This document shows positions 33,786-46,492 of a DNA stretch of 64,000 nt, piece after piece. The notes under the pieces were generated by a model that saw nothing but the letters and a program-made list of their open reading frames with translations, did no database searches and was not told the origin of the DNA. The number at the start of each line of letters is the position of its first letter. Position 1 is the first letter of the stretch. Source of the DNA: Rallus limicola. Its lineage: Eukaryota; Chordata; Aves; Gruiformes; Rallidae. A program made the position numbers and the translations under genes. The stretch covers positions 18,220,146-18,284,145 of the forward strand of contig JAKCOZ010000001.1 of NCBI GenBank assembly GCA_022605955.1, in the 5' to 3' direction.

Positions 33786-34859
33786 GGAAAAATACCTTCT
33801 TGTCGATTTAGAGGATTTTGATACTTAAGTAGGTTAACATGGATAACAAGATACCATATGCCAGCTGCCTGCGTTGATTGTCTACACCTTTACCCTGACC
33901 CTGTAACACAGTATCCGTGTGGTAGCTTACTTTTTTTTCAGCTGTAGGGTGAAATAGTGAATGTCTCATACCTAGCATAGGGCACAAATGTGTGTACAGC
34001 TTGTTTCTTAGCAGTTGGTACAAATTAGCTATCTGCCTCATCATAGCCTGTGCATACATCACAGTTGAGTATTAACCTATTTAGTTGTACCTTGCAGCAG
34101 CACAGCTGCTTTCTTATTCATTCAAGTTTGCATGTTAATATGTTCCTCTTATATACACTGCCATGAAAAAATGAACAAAATCTGTTAAAAGCCAGTGATG
34201 TGAAGATACAGTTTTATATATGAAAACACACAATGGATTTAAAAGCTCCACAGCTACTGCATGGGCCTCCTTTATTACTTCTTTCCACGTATTTTTGCTA
34301 GATCTTCATAGCCCAGTTTTCAGGGTATGGAGTTTTCAGGTATGACAGTTTCACAAGTTCTAATACTTTCTTCTCCCTTTTTTGGGGATTAATTTGGTGA
34401 TTCCCACTGGTGAATGAGGTTGTTTCTATTTATAGAATGGCCTTCAACACACGTTCAGCACTCAAGTTTGTCACCCATGCAGAAGACTAGAATCTCTTTT
34501 AAAAGAAAGTCAAAACACATAGTAAACATCTCTGTAACTCTAAATGTAATGAGAGGGTGAGAAAGGAAAAATGAAAACACCATACAGAGAAATGATTGGG
34601 TGGTGATTAAAGGTAATTTGCGCCTGGTCCAAAAGCTAAATGAATGCTTTGCCGGTTTGGGTTTTTTTTTTTCAGTAAAGATGATAATGTAGGGCGTGTA
34701 GGGAAAGCAGGATAGCTCTTGGGAAGGGTATATATATATAGAAATGGAAATTACCATTGCTGAGGTGGAAGCAATCCTCAAAAACATTAATGTGTCCTTT
34801 ACTTCAGAATAGTGAAGTAACCAACACATGACATTGTAAATCCACTGGTTAGGATTTTT
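33786..34859. other. Unique AT-rich DNA, nothing recognised
   Basis: No repeat family or bounded exon was seen. A poly-T run occurs near 34,662-34,673. Confidence 0.45.
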
Positions 34860-35890
34860 TTCAGACTTTATCAAATAGGAGGTTGTTTCATATGACTGGA
34901 AAAGGGTACCTGTGGTGTCTCTTTTTAAAAATGGGGCAGAGCCATCTGCCTGACTATGAACTTATTCGTTTGATCTCAGTTGAGGGAGGGGATGCTTACA
35001 GTCATGGAGGTGAACAGCGAATGTGATGAAATGTGTCATGAGTTTACCAGAGAGAGGTTTTACTACACTAACCTGCTATCTAACATGACAACTGTTTTTT
35101 TAGAAAGAAGTGGAAGTCCTTATTTGTCTGGCTTTCAGTAAATGTCTCATGCACTGTTAGATGGGGAAATAAAGTCATGATTAAAAAAAAACAAAACAGA
35201 TGAAGGAATGAAAGGTGGACAAGAGACATGTCTGCAATGAATCAATAAGTAAAGCTGAAGAGAGTGCTAGACTGGAGGGAGAATAATGCTGGCGTACCTC
35301 AAAGATCAGATTTGAAAATATTTCAATGCTTTCTTGTTAATTTGGCATGGCAAATAAGAAAGCTGAAAATTGCTGATGCTATGGAGTGTTTGAATAGTGG
35401 ACACGAGCACTGGACAGAAGAGTAAGGAGCATAGTATGAAGTGAAATATCATACCCGTAACATGCACCTATAACATTCTCTTTTATCTGTTGGAAATGGT
35501 ACTGCTTGAAAGGGACTGAGGAACAGAAATAATAGGGTATGACTGTCAAGTGCAAGCTGATTATGAACTGTGACTGTGATGTAATCCTACAGGAGAGCAA
35601 ATGTGGTCTTAAAAAGGATCAGGAAAAGTGTTCTTGCAAAACAGGGAAATACTGAAACCATCATACGTGGGTAGTGCAGGACTTCCCAGTGGTGCTATGC
35701 ATCCAGAACTCTAAATAACATGTTAAGAAAAGGTGAGTGTAATTTTGAAAATAATCAGAGGGGAGGGATTCCTTTGTCTGTCTGATTATTGAAATAGTGG
35801 CAGAGGAGTGATAGGTTGCTGTGAATAGGCACAGCACTGGGAAGAGCTATGCACATTGAAAGGAAGTGCTGTGCCATTTTTGACGTCTAA
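34860..35890 (+). mobile_element. Very old CR1/L3-like LINE remnant, sense
   Basis: Pieces in the right order match CR1-type ORF2. GACTGGAAAAGGGTACCTGT (trailing into a poly-A-rich GGG) comes first, then GTTTTACTACACTAACCTGC (the FLTNLL-like region), then GGCTTTCAGTAAATGTCTCATGCACTG (the DFSKAFDTV-like region). A YADD-like GCTGATGCTAT follows near 35,370, then GATCAGGAAAAGTGTTCTTG downstream. Every frame is broken. Its content overlaps in position with that of the fragment at 33.5 kb in reverse order, so they are probably two separate insertions. Confidence 0.55.
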
Positions 35891-38800
35891 AACACGTTGC
35901 CCAAAACACTTTATTGGACTATGAGACATTTAAATATTTGATGTTTACACTCAAATGAACAAATCATTCTCTAAAAGATAGACGATCACAGTTTGCAGGT
36001 TTGTTATGAAGACTGCTGCTGTAGGGACCTCCCTGGCAAGGTTGCATGTTTTCCTAGAGTGGACAAGTACTGCTGCTCTTGAAGAACAGGAGGTTTCTTA
36101 TCTTTTTTTTCCACTTGACCTGGCAACAGGAAAAATGGCAATTATAAAGTCATGATGTTACTTGGCTAGATGTGTAAAAAGCAGGTATTTAGGGCTTTAT
36201 CTAGATAGTTGGGTTATTTGATGTGATGTGAGTAATCTCATTTTTAAAGGAAAATGTAATCTTCTGAGAAGGTATGAGGGAATCTGTTTTAAACCCTTAA
36301 CTATAAACACAAGTGAAAGAGTTCCTGCATCCCTTCTTCCTGACATTCTGATCTGGGGTTTATTCAGGATGGCAAAGAAGCTCAGATCTCCACTTTCATA
36401 ATGACACCCCTCAACTAGTTGTCATTCAGACTGCTGTCATGATACCCCTTTACAGATCTTCTGGGTTTTATATCAGTAAAGAGTTGTCATAATTCTGACT
36501 AATTTTTTCCGTCTTTTGAAATGGTTCAGTTTTCAATCTCTTCTAGTGTCAAAACGCTATTTGTTCTGCTAACCACAGCGCTCAATTGCACGCTGAGCAT
36601 GGAATTTAAATGTAAAACAGGTTGTTTCATAAACAGCTGAACTAATGAGGACTGATTTTCTATTGAAATGTATCCTGTTATCCTAATTTACCTCTCTATA
36701 AAACATTCTCAGATCCTTCTCATATCACCTACCTACTTGGCTGGAGAATTAACAACAGAGAGGGTGGCTAGTGCAAACCCATTCACATGCTAAAGACTGA
36801 GGTGTAATTACCTTCCTTCACTAGGAACACTCACTTTGTTCCTCTTCCTATGCTTCCTTATTTGCTGATTTCCACAAAACTAGCAAGAATTTAATCTATT
36901 GAAATTGCTGACTCTCTGTCAAATTTAGATGAAATTAGCCAGAAGTTATGAATGGGCTATACCTAGAGAGACAAACATTCCTTTTCATAAGAAGTGAAGC
37001 TAAAGACCTTCAGAGGAAACAAATCTGCAGTCACTTCAGGCCTCAATCATACCTAATAGAAAAGGTGAAAGCCTCTAAGCTTTTTCCATCACAAATAATT
37101 TAAAAAATACAGCTCTGAAAAGTCTCGTGAGGAAAAAAGGTGATGCAGAAAGCAGTGAGTTGCAGGAGAGGCAAGGTCTGATTATGTCTCTCCACCTCAA
37201 TCCACATAAAAGTGGAGCTGTCCTTTTGTCTGTGCTAGATATTTGCAGGCAAAATAACATTTCTTTGGAGACATTCAGATATCCAGCTTCTTTGAATCTT
37301 ATTCCAGACTATAGGAGTAAAGGTTTGACAGACTGATAGGTAATCCTAGACAACTGGAAAAAAAACAAATGAGAAAGACTGGAGACTTAAAAAGGACTTC
37401 CTTTTTTCCTTAATCTGAATAAATAGTCAGGATCTGAATATTTTCTTACTTCTGTTGTTTGAGCAATTCCACTGTATCTACTCTGCATGTGGTGAAATCT
37501 AAGGTAAGAATCAGATATTGCCTTAACATTCTGGTTGAAAGAATATCAACCAACAGATCCATCTTTCTCTAAGCTGACAATGATAAAATTGAATGAAAGA
37601 GGACAAATTTTGAGATAATTTGGCTCAGGAGGCTTACTTTCTCTTTTTTTCTCCCCAAAATGGACAAGCTGTTGATGTTCTCTTAAAAGTCCTTATGATC
37701 CACTGAATACCTAATCTCTTTTGGAATTATATTTCCTGCTCCTAAAAATGCACCACGTATAGAGTATGTGTGTATTTTAAAATGCCAAGCCAGTTATTGA
37801 CATAAAGGTGAATACAGTAGATTTAAACAGGTTGTGTATGTTTTATTTAATATGAATACAAACTGTGTATGTAGCAAATAGGAAATGGGTATGTTTTTCT
37901 GTATCTACTTTCTGAATTAATTCTGTCATTCATTGGGTGGGATGTATGGTATTGGAGGCACTAATAAACAGAAATTTAATTTGTGTTATGCTCTCAAATA
38001 ATGGAAGGCTATTTGAAAGGTTCCTGGTTTTGAAATTCTGGATTACCTGGAAGTAAAAAGATTTAAGATATTATTTTGATTACTTGATTTTTGTAGGTTA
38101 TGAAGATCGAAAATATTTCCCGTATTAATAGAAACTGGTTATAACAGCAACTAAATCCTTCTTTTCCCGCCTGTTTTGTACTTAAATTACTGAGTGATTT
38201 GCAGTGATTTATATGGTTTGAGTAATTTATTTATTTTTAAGTGCTGGTTGTGGCCAGAATCAGGAAAACAGGGAAGGGGAGAGGGAGAAGAGAATGTAGA
38301 TGTAGACCTCATCCTTTCAACTGAGAGGGAACTGGATGTGAAGCAGTTGAATGAGCAAGAGAGTTCCTGGTAGTATCCCTATACTTGCCTATAGAATTCA
38401 CATAACTGGTGTTGCTGCTGATGGCAGTGTCTTTTTGGCTGTAAAGAAAATAGGAGTGCTTTAGTACCTCGCTTCTAGGACAGGATTCCTGTTCTCCTTC
38501 TGAATTCTCATCCCACCTCTACTATAGATTCATTGATGATCCTAAATGACACTGCTTTGAGACTGTAATGAGCAGCAGTCAGGGGAAGGTAAATGAGATG
38601 GACTTGGGGGTAAGCAGAAGAACTGAAGCTTTGCTTTTGAGACAGAATATCTGTTGCAAGGGGAAAGAATCCATGTTCTGTACTCTTAAGTAAGTACAGA
38701 ACAGCTGTTGTGGAAAATTAATCTTCAAAAATTCACTTGCTTTTAAGAAGCAGGAAAGACAATCAGTCTTGAATGTGGACAGCTCTCAATGGTTAAAATC

Positions 38801-40924
38801 TAAACTTACCATTTTTCTTCTGTTGACATTGCTGGTACATGGAAAAAAGATGTAGACTTTATTTCAGGCCACTTATTCTTTGGAAGGCTTTATTTTTGAA
38901 GATGTTAAATTAACCAGTATATAAGTGTAAATATAAATATTGCATATATAGGCATTGCATTATGCATGTTATGTGCTTTTTCATACTTCCCTTTTCTTTG
39001 ATTAATGGACATCTCTACAAAGAACGCTTCTATAAAGAAGGACAATTAAATGGTAAAGGTGTTTTTTCTCCATAGGGATGCTTAAAGTAGTCACTGAACA
39101 TGTATTTGCATTATGTTCCTAATGGAAAACTTCAACTAGAAAATTATGATTGGAAATCAAATACTGCTTTTGGAATAAAACTGAGGGCAAAATGCTGTTT
39201 GCAGACAGTTTTTAAGAATGCTCATTTCTGTAATGTTTTCCTCAAATTCAGTAGCAAAACTGTCATCCTTTTCAATGGGGGGAAAGCTAGGCTGGTACTG
39301 GGAATTTCTGGATGTCTTGCTTTTATATGTTGTCATAATAATTATTAGGGTGGAAAGGGAAGATTTTCACATAAGGACAAAACAAAGAAACCTCCTCTTC
39401 ATATGTTTTGGGAAACTGGCCAAATACAGTGCAGGTTAGTTGGATAACCTTTACTCTGTCAGTGCATTTCTGCCAGCTTCTCACATCCCACTTCGACGGT
39501 CCTTTGGGCCTTGTTTTGGATATCCAATGAATGGGTTTACAAATCCTCAAAGTATTTTGTTTCAAGATTTCAGGTGTCTAAAATTGAAAAAGTTCTTGCA
39601 GTTTTTGTGCACCATATTCAAGAATTCACACAAAATGTGTATGAGTGATATGTGTGTTTCATTTTCAGTGTTCTTCACTGCCTGCTTCACAGTGCTAATA
39701 AATCTGGGTACCCTGACAAGAGGTACAGTGCAAAACATTTCCTAATACAGTCTTATTAAAATCATAGGGTGGATGGTCCAAAAATTAAAAGAAATAAATG
39801 ACTAACTGAACCCCTTCAACAGACAGTTTTGGAAGCAGGCAAGACCTTGGCTTGTAGGGATATGTGGATGTTCCTCACTCATGATAGTTTTTGATTTTGG
39901 ATGATACAAGAATGAATGAAAGAGACATTCTTTCATATTTGCTAGAAATTACCCAACAGATGCAGAAGTTATTTGGAACTACAAAGGATAATTGCACATG
40001 CTTTGTTTCTGTAGGAAACATAATTAAAAACACAGGTGAAGTTCAGTTTTAACAAGGTGGCAGTGTGTATTTTGCTCATGGCATGTTTTTTCTAAGAAGG
40101 ATGAGAACATTGTAGAGCTTTCTGCAGAGTGTTATTCTAGTTCTGTTTTCTCTTTCATGTTCTGGATGCATTTTTTTGTTGGTTTGTTTACTGAACCTTA
40201 CTCCACCACAATTTTTATTTTTTTGTCCCTGAGAATTCCTTTAAATTCTTCGCTGGTTTTATAAATAGCTAAAATTGGCTTCATTTGTGCTAGTTCATCT
40301 TTTGTCTTTGTGGATTGGAAGGATTGGAATATGTGTTGAGCTTGTAAACCCTTTGGATTACACAGAGACACGATTGTTTATGCAACCAGACTTTTTAATC
40401 ATTACACTCATTTGGAATGAATATTTAAAAACACACACCGGGTACAGTCTGATGCCAGAGGGAAGCTCATGCTCACATTGTAATGTGAGAGGTGATTAAT
40501 ACAAAAGTGGTATATATGTAATTGTATATATGAAGAATTTTTCTCCCTTTTAATATCAATGCTTATTCTTTTGTGCTCTTACACTGGTTAAAATCCTTAT
40601 ATACTGTTAGATTAAAGTATAATGAGAAAATCCAGTGGATATGAAATTACTTTGCCTCAGAAATTGTCAACAAATAACTGTTCTCTCCCTAGACCATATA
40701 TATCAGTTTTCTTGCAAAACAGTAGTATTTTTTAGCTTCTTGGTTGTTTTTCAAAATATCGAGTATTTTTGCTGAGAAATACGAGATTTTAAGTAGGCAT
40801 TGATCATTCCACTTTGATTAGATGTAAATAATATTATTGGATTTCCCAGCAATTTAAGACTTAGTAGGCATGTGAACATAATTCAGTAATGATCAGATAA
40901 ATGCAAATAGCCTACTTGATTCAC
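35891..40924. other. Unique AT-rich DNA, nothing recognised
   Basis: A strong donor at 37,504 (TCTAAG|GTAAGA) with a plausible acceptor at 37,463 encloses 40 bases open in one frame. That is too little to call. Otherwise nothing was recognised. Confidence 0.5.
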
Positions 40925-40944
40925 TTTTTTTTTTTAAAAAAAAA
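40925..40944. repeat. T11-A9 palindromic homopolymer pair
   Basis: Eleven T directly followed by nine A. It is self-complementary and prone to slippage. Confidence 0.85.
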
Positions 40945-42458
40945 GGTAATAAAAATACAGATTGCATCCTCACAGCTCCTATACTGGGAATTATACCATT
41001 GACTTCAGAGGATTTTACCCCTTTTATGTGTAACTCCATTGTTTGAAATTCATGGAAAGAAGGAGCCCTTTCATTCTCCACTTAAGTCTTAATATTTGTG
41101 TCACAAGTGTAGAGGACTGGACATACATTTGGAGAGAAGACAGTAACTACACAGACATTCTTCTAAGCCTTTTAGTACAGCATCTTTCAAGTACAGCAGC
41201 ATCTCAAAGGAATCCAGATGCTTTTTATGCATGCATGTGCTTTGCTGAACCTTACTTTATTAGAGCTTTTTGACTTACCAATATTCAAGCTACTGTGGTA
41301 GCAACTGATAATTGCTGTAATGAGCAAGCTATTTGTAGGAGGCATAGTAATACTGACAGGTTTGAAACCAGGTGACTGAAAGGGCAGTCAGATGGTCATT
41401 TATCTGGTCTTGACACATGGTAAACAATCTCTGTTAACCCTCAAAATAACTCCTGGGCAGCTGCTGCTCTTCAGCTGTTTGTCTGGCTGCTACAAGAGAA
41501 GCTCTGGGATTTTCAGGGAATGTTGCTTTGACCTGCAGCACCAGAAACCTCCTGCTTAAGGCTAAAAAGACCATGTGTCAATTCTGTCTTTGTGTTTGCA
41601 TGCCCCAGAACTGACTGCTCTGTAGAAGAGGTTAAAATTAAAGTTATCTTTAATTAGGAAAGGGTGGGAAGGGGACAAGCACAGGAGTGAGCTAAAGACT
41701 ATTTTACACCACTCCTCCTTCTTATAGCAGTGGAATGATACATTTCAGTCAGGAAGATTGGTCTTTTCCTCACCTGTTGTTGATTTTCTCCTTCAAAAAG
41801 GAGGATGTTCCTACCACACTCCTCTTCAAAAATAAGGCCTAGGAGTGGTGGTTTTCAATTTTTCCAGACTGAATACTCATATAAACATTTTTACAAAATA
41901 ATTGGTGATAGCATGTCTTGTGTTTGATCTTCTCTTAGACAGGGAACCGACTGCAGCAATTACTCATCTAGTTAGACTCTTGGCCATGCTTGTGGCCACA
42001 CATATACTTATGTCACATGATTTCTGTTCAGTAAATCAATTTGATCTTTCAGAATGTGTGATATTTCTACTTTCTTGACGATTGAAACAAACTCATCTTA
42101 CAAACTTTAGATGGATTGCATGTATGCTGACAATCTGATCCAGGCATCGGCAGTTTGTATTTTTTAGTTTCAGTGGATCAAAAGTGTGGGCCCATTCTGG
42201 GATTTGGACCCACTTCATTGTCATTTTATTCTAAAAGAAGTTGCTTCTTAGTATCAGAATTGATAAAACATTGTAGAAGATGAAGAAAATAAAATTCTGG
42301 TACCTGCTGCAATTCCAATATTTGAAGGACCCAGCTAACTGCCTCCTATCTAATGCTACAGATACTGGGGTGAGTGTACCTGCTTCTAACTCATGTTCCA
42401 GAATTGGCAGTCTTGTATACAGCAGAAATAAAAATAGTTGGGGAGTTAGTTTGTTGGG
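40945..42458. other. Unique AT-rich DNA, nothing recognised
   Basis: No repeat family or bounded exon was seen. Confidence 0.5.
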
Positions 42459-42527
42459 TTTTGTTTTTGTGGGGGTTGTTTGGTTTTTTTTTTGGTTGGT
42501 TGGTGATTTTTTGTTTTGGTTTTTGAG
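42459..42527. repeat. G/T-rich low-complexity stretch
   Basis: About 70 bases made almost only of G and T (GGTTTTGTTTTTGTGGGGGT ... GGTTGGTTGGTGATTTTTTG). It has strong strand asymmetry, with no unit repeat. Confidence 0.8.
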
Positions 42528-45060
42528 GACTGCAATCTCTATGAAAAAAAATAGTCAGATTTCAAACTGCATTGCAACATGCTTGTAAAAGCATGTAAAA
42601 CAGCAAATGTGGATTTGGGGTAAACCACAATACGATTTGAATGTAGCAATGTCTTTTCCTGTCTGTTCTTCCCTCCATCTCTTCTTTTTTTTCTCTAACT
42701 TGGCTTTACTAAAGGAGTGGAATTGTCTCAGTACTAATTTTCTCAAGGATTGGTCTCAATTTATAGTTGCATAGATGGAAAGTGTAGCTCTGTAGGTCTT
42801 GTGTACTTGCAGGCTTATTTTCATGAACTGTAGGGAGTTCTATTCTCCTCTTTCAGAGCTGATGAAAAGATCTGCACTGACAATAGGTAATACCAAGCCT
42901 TTAATTTTAGGTAGGAAATAGAGAAAACACATGCAAAGTTTTATTTGCAGGTTCAAGGATAAGGCTGACACTCTGAACTGTGTTGACAACATTTGTGAGG
43001 TAGTCGCTTTTTCTACTGGAAGTTTGAACAGTACTTGATAGGAATTGCCATAGGAAACAGATAAGATCGATTTTAAAAATGCAAGATTATTGACCTCATG
43101 TGGAAGACGCATCATTTATTAAAATGGTTTGGTATTTCTCTAGGGCAAAGACTGTAAATACAGCCATCTCCACTGTTATACTGCCTATGCTCTTGCGTGT
43201 TGTGATATCATCGTCATTCAGCACATACCCATGATGCAACAACACGCCCCATAGTTTGCACTTTATGGTTGATGTTCCCTGTCTCATCATGGAATACAGA
43301 AACAGGGTTTTCCTGTGCTCAGAGGGGTTTATGTTTCAAATACTGTTCTATTCCCTTCACTACAAAGGACAGACAGCTCCATCCATGCCAGAAGTACTTT
43401 GTTTAATATATCATCTCTCCAAGACACATTTTGAAAGGGTGCAACCTTAAATATGGTGCTGTCAAGGAGAGTTATGACTGCAACATTTATTACTGCTACT
43501 TATAAGAAAAAAAGGATAAAGCACAGGAAACATGCAGTACAGATGGACAAGAAGTTCTGATGTACGCTAGTGTAGCTGCAGTCGCTGATTTTTGTTAGTG
43601 GAAGAAGCTGCCCAGAATGTACAGGCATACCACAGTCAAAATACTCACTGGAGGTCGTTACACTAATTGAAAGCTTTATTAGAATTAAAAGAAAATAAAT
43701 CATCTTAACAACTGTTGGAAGTATGGCCTCCCAGCAGTTACTGAACTGAGCTGGAAATGAGCCAAAATGTTGAGCTAAAAAGATGTGTTTGCAGTTACCA
43801 GCATTTTTTTTAATCACAGTGATCTAACTTCAGTAGCCAGACAAGTGGTTATCTATGTTTTGGGATCTCCACATTGGTTGTACTGTCTGCTATCCCACAT
43901 AAAGCAGCAGATGATTTCTCCCAGAAGCTGCCAGCAGCAGAATCTTCTCAGTGGAGAGAGCTTGTGTAGAGAAGAGGGATGGCAGGTGTCTTCTGCTCAA
44001 TGCAGAAGGGCTGCCTGCTGATCCTACTGCACTTGGCATAATGGGAGACATGGTACTGCAAGTTGAAATGACTGCCTGTATTACCCATTTCTCTTCCACC
44101 ACTTAAGAATTTGGAATATATTAAAAATAACTGTCTGGAATTCTGTGATTCCAGCTGGGGCTATTTTAAAGGCCGTTATAAATGTGATGCGACCAGATTT
44201 CTAAAAATACGCATCTTGCAAGTTAACCCCATAGTACAACTGCAATAGACAGATATAAATTTCCTTAACTCTCAAAATCTAATCTTGAGACTCTTGCCAC
44301 CACTGCAACACAATTTTAAGTCTGGCCTTTGAGATTGTTGCCATATGACCATCCAGCATCAGCATCATACTAATGCTGAACATAGCCATGAGCACTGTGA
44401 GAAAATACGCAAGTTCTTCCTTTTCTTAGCCTAGACAGAACTGAAGGCTGAATAAGAAATGCAGGAGCTACATGTGCATGGATTACATGCAGACATAGTA
44501 AACTTCTAGACTCAGCATAGATTACAAACACTAAACACTGGGGCATATTATTGTACAATTTCTATAGCATTAAAGAAGTCCACTACATGCCAAAGATTTC
44601 ACCACCGATATGTGGAATAGATAATCCTTTAACTCACCGTTTAAGTAACAAATATCCTGGTCTGTTCTGGTGTGTTCTTCCACTGTGCAGTGCCTATGGC
44701 AATGAAGGCAGCTGGAATGGGGTCATTATGCTCTGGTCTGTCAGTGCTCCTCCAGTCCCAATGAGCTGCCTTTGATAACGGTCTCTCATTTGCTGGGAGA
44801 TCATAGAAGACTGTTTGACAAGTCACTCTGTCAGTGCTCTAGCTAGCTGCAGAGCTATGTGTCATGCCTAAGATGCCTTTGCCCTACAGTCTCTGTACCC
44901 AAGTGGCAGTGCTGGGAAAAGGCTAGAAGTATCTATCAAGCTCTTTCAGTATCCAACTCTTAGTCAGTTCCTTCTCCATTTTCCCTTATTGCTCTTTTGC
45001 CTGTGTTTCCTTGCACTGTACCATGAGAGTTAGGAAACTCTAAAAATACTTGATTACATT
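42528..45060. other. Unique DNA; one CpG-bearing minus-strand open frame at 43.1-43.3 kb
   Basis: Between 43,096 and about 43,330 the minus strand is open and carries several CpGs (see findings). The rest is unremarkable. Confidence 0.45.
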
Positions 45061-45072
45061 AAAAAAAAAAAA
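45061..45072. repeat. Poly-A run
   Basis: Twelve A; no retroposon body or target-site duplication was recognised beside it. Confidence 0.8.
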
Positions 45073-45310
45073 GGTTGTGTATAAGGTCGTTCTCAAGCAA
45101 ATGACCAAGTGGTTTTCAGTCATTTTCTAACATTTAAATTACTGACTACTTAGTTTTCCTTTGAGTTTTCATGCTGATTTCTCAGTGATGCTTTGAAAAG
45201 AAACTTGGACTCTTTGTTTTGATACCTATAGGCATGATGGTCTCCAATAAATGAAATTTTAATGCAAAAGAAAGAAAGCAGAGGTCAAAGAAGATACAGA
45301 GTACAGACTT

Positions 45311-45315
45311 GAAGT
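45311..45315. repeat. Target-site duplication, left copy (GAAG/GAAGT)
   Basis: GAAG abuts the LTR terminus, and a second GAAG (46,488-46,491) abuts the other terminus. With the next base it is GAAGT on both sides, so the duplicated length is 4, or 5 if one terminal base is shared. Confidence 0.6.
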
Positions 45316-45498
45316 GTGGTTGTTTGACCCTGGCTGGAGCCCAGATGCCCACCACAGTCAGTCTACTGCTTCCCTTTTCAGCTGGCCCCAAGGAGAAAAT
45401 ATATATTGAGAGGCTTAAGAGTCGAGATAAGGACAGGGAGAGATCATCCTGCATCACGGGCAAAACAGACTCAACACAGAATAAAGGAAACTCTCTAA

Positions 45499-45504
45499 TT
45501 TATT
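45499..45504 (-). promoter_or_regulatory. LTR polyadenylation signal AATAAA (minus strand)
   Basis: TTTATT on the + strand, about 190 bases from the LTR 3' end. This is the same spacing as in the sister LTR. Confidence 0.7.
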
Positions 45505-45632
45505 ATACTACACACAGAGAGAAACCTAAGTCGGATAATGGGAAGTGAAATCAAATCTTAAAGCACCTCCCCCCACCCCTCCCTTCTTTGCAGACTTAAT
45601 TTTAGTCATGATTTCACTCTCTTCTCTTCTGA

Positions 45633-45663
45633 GGGTGGCGGGGGGGATGTGGGGAAATGGGGG
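45633..45663 (+). other. G-quadruplex-type motif within the LTR
   Basis: Four G runs (GGG, GGGGGGG, GGGG, GGGGG) are separated by 4-base loops (TGGC, ATGT, AAAT) on the + strand, which is antisense to the LTR. This is the classical G4 pattern. Formation is inferred, not shown. Confidence 0.55.
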
Positions 45664-46487
45664 TTTTGGTCAGTTGCTCACCAGTTGTTTTCCTTAGCTA
45701 TGGGGGGGCATTTCTCACACCCTTTCCCTGCTCCAGGCTGTGGTCCCACCCACGGGAGACAGTCCTCCATGAACTTCTCCAATGTAGGTCCTTTCCCATG
45801 GGGCTTCAGCTCTTCACTAGCTGCTCCAGCATGGGGCACTGCTGTGGGGAGCAATCATAAATCACAGAATGTCTTTCAGGCCCAGATTGCTCCAGCCTGG
45901 TTCTCCACAGAGTCACAAGACCCCTGCCAGCAGACCTGCTCCAGCATGGAACTCCCTCTCTTTCTCTCTGTCAACCTCCATGGGCTGCAAGTGCTGTCAG
46001 GGGCTTGATCCAACACGGGTCACAGTGTCTTCCATATGTCTACATCTGCTCCACTGCTGAGCCTCTCAATGGCTGCAGGTGGGGTCTCTGCTCCCAGTCA
46101 TCTTCCATGGGCTACAGGGGAACACTCTCTCCACCATGGGATTCTCCATGGGCTGCAGGGCAATCTTTGTCTCCGGCATCTGGAGCACCTGCTTCCCCCC
46201 CTACTTCTTCACTGAGCTTGGTGTCAGCAGTGTTTCTTAAATCGTCTTGCTCCCTTCTCTGGTGGCAAATAATATCTGCTTGTGTTTGTTATCTATTAAA
46301 TGTGATTCACAGAGGCACTATGACCATCACTGATGGGCTCGGCCTTGGTCAGTGGCGGGTCCAGCCTTGAGCCCAGCTGGTGTTTACTCTGTCAGGCCTA
46401 GGGGAAGCTTTTGGTTACTTCATGCAGAAGCCATCTCTGCAGCCCCCACTCCCCCATACCAGAACCTTGCCATGCAAAACTACAACA

Positions 46488-46492
46488 GAAGT
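46488..46492. repeat. Target-site duplication, right copy (GAAG/GAAGT)
   Basis: Matches 45,311-45,315 and abuts the 5' terminus of the minus-oriented LTR. Confidence 0.6.

Larger units (their letters stand above)
45315..46487 (-). mobile_element. Solo retroviral LTR (endogenous retrovirus), minus orientation
   Basis: On the minus strand it starts TGTTGTAGTTTTGCATGGCA at 46,487 and ends GGGTCAAACAACCACA at 45,315 (TG...CA, 1,173 bp). GAAG(T) direct repeats flank it. It is the same family as the LTR at 4.36-5.57 kb: the termini match, as do the GTGCCTCTGTGAAT and CAGAGAAGGGAG blocks, the AATAAA position and the TGTCCTTATCTCGAC segment. It contains only one copy of the segment that is duplicated in that LTR. 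No retroviral genes adjoin it, so it is a solo LTR. Plus-strand ORFs of about 120 codons inside it are chance frames in GC-rich DNA. Confidence 0.88.

Noticed and set aside
34455..34874. 139-codon minus-strand ORF
   Set aside because: It contains translated TATA and poly-T runs (repeated Ile/Tyr and Lys). There is no splice or homology support.
42280..42588. 102-codon plus-strand ORF
   Set aside because: Its second half is a translation of the G/T-rich low-complexity tract.
45649..46370. Plus-strand ORFs of about 120 codons
   Set aside because: They are antisense frames of the minus-oriented LTR, not genes.
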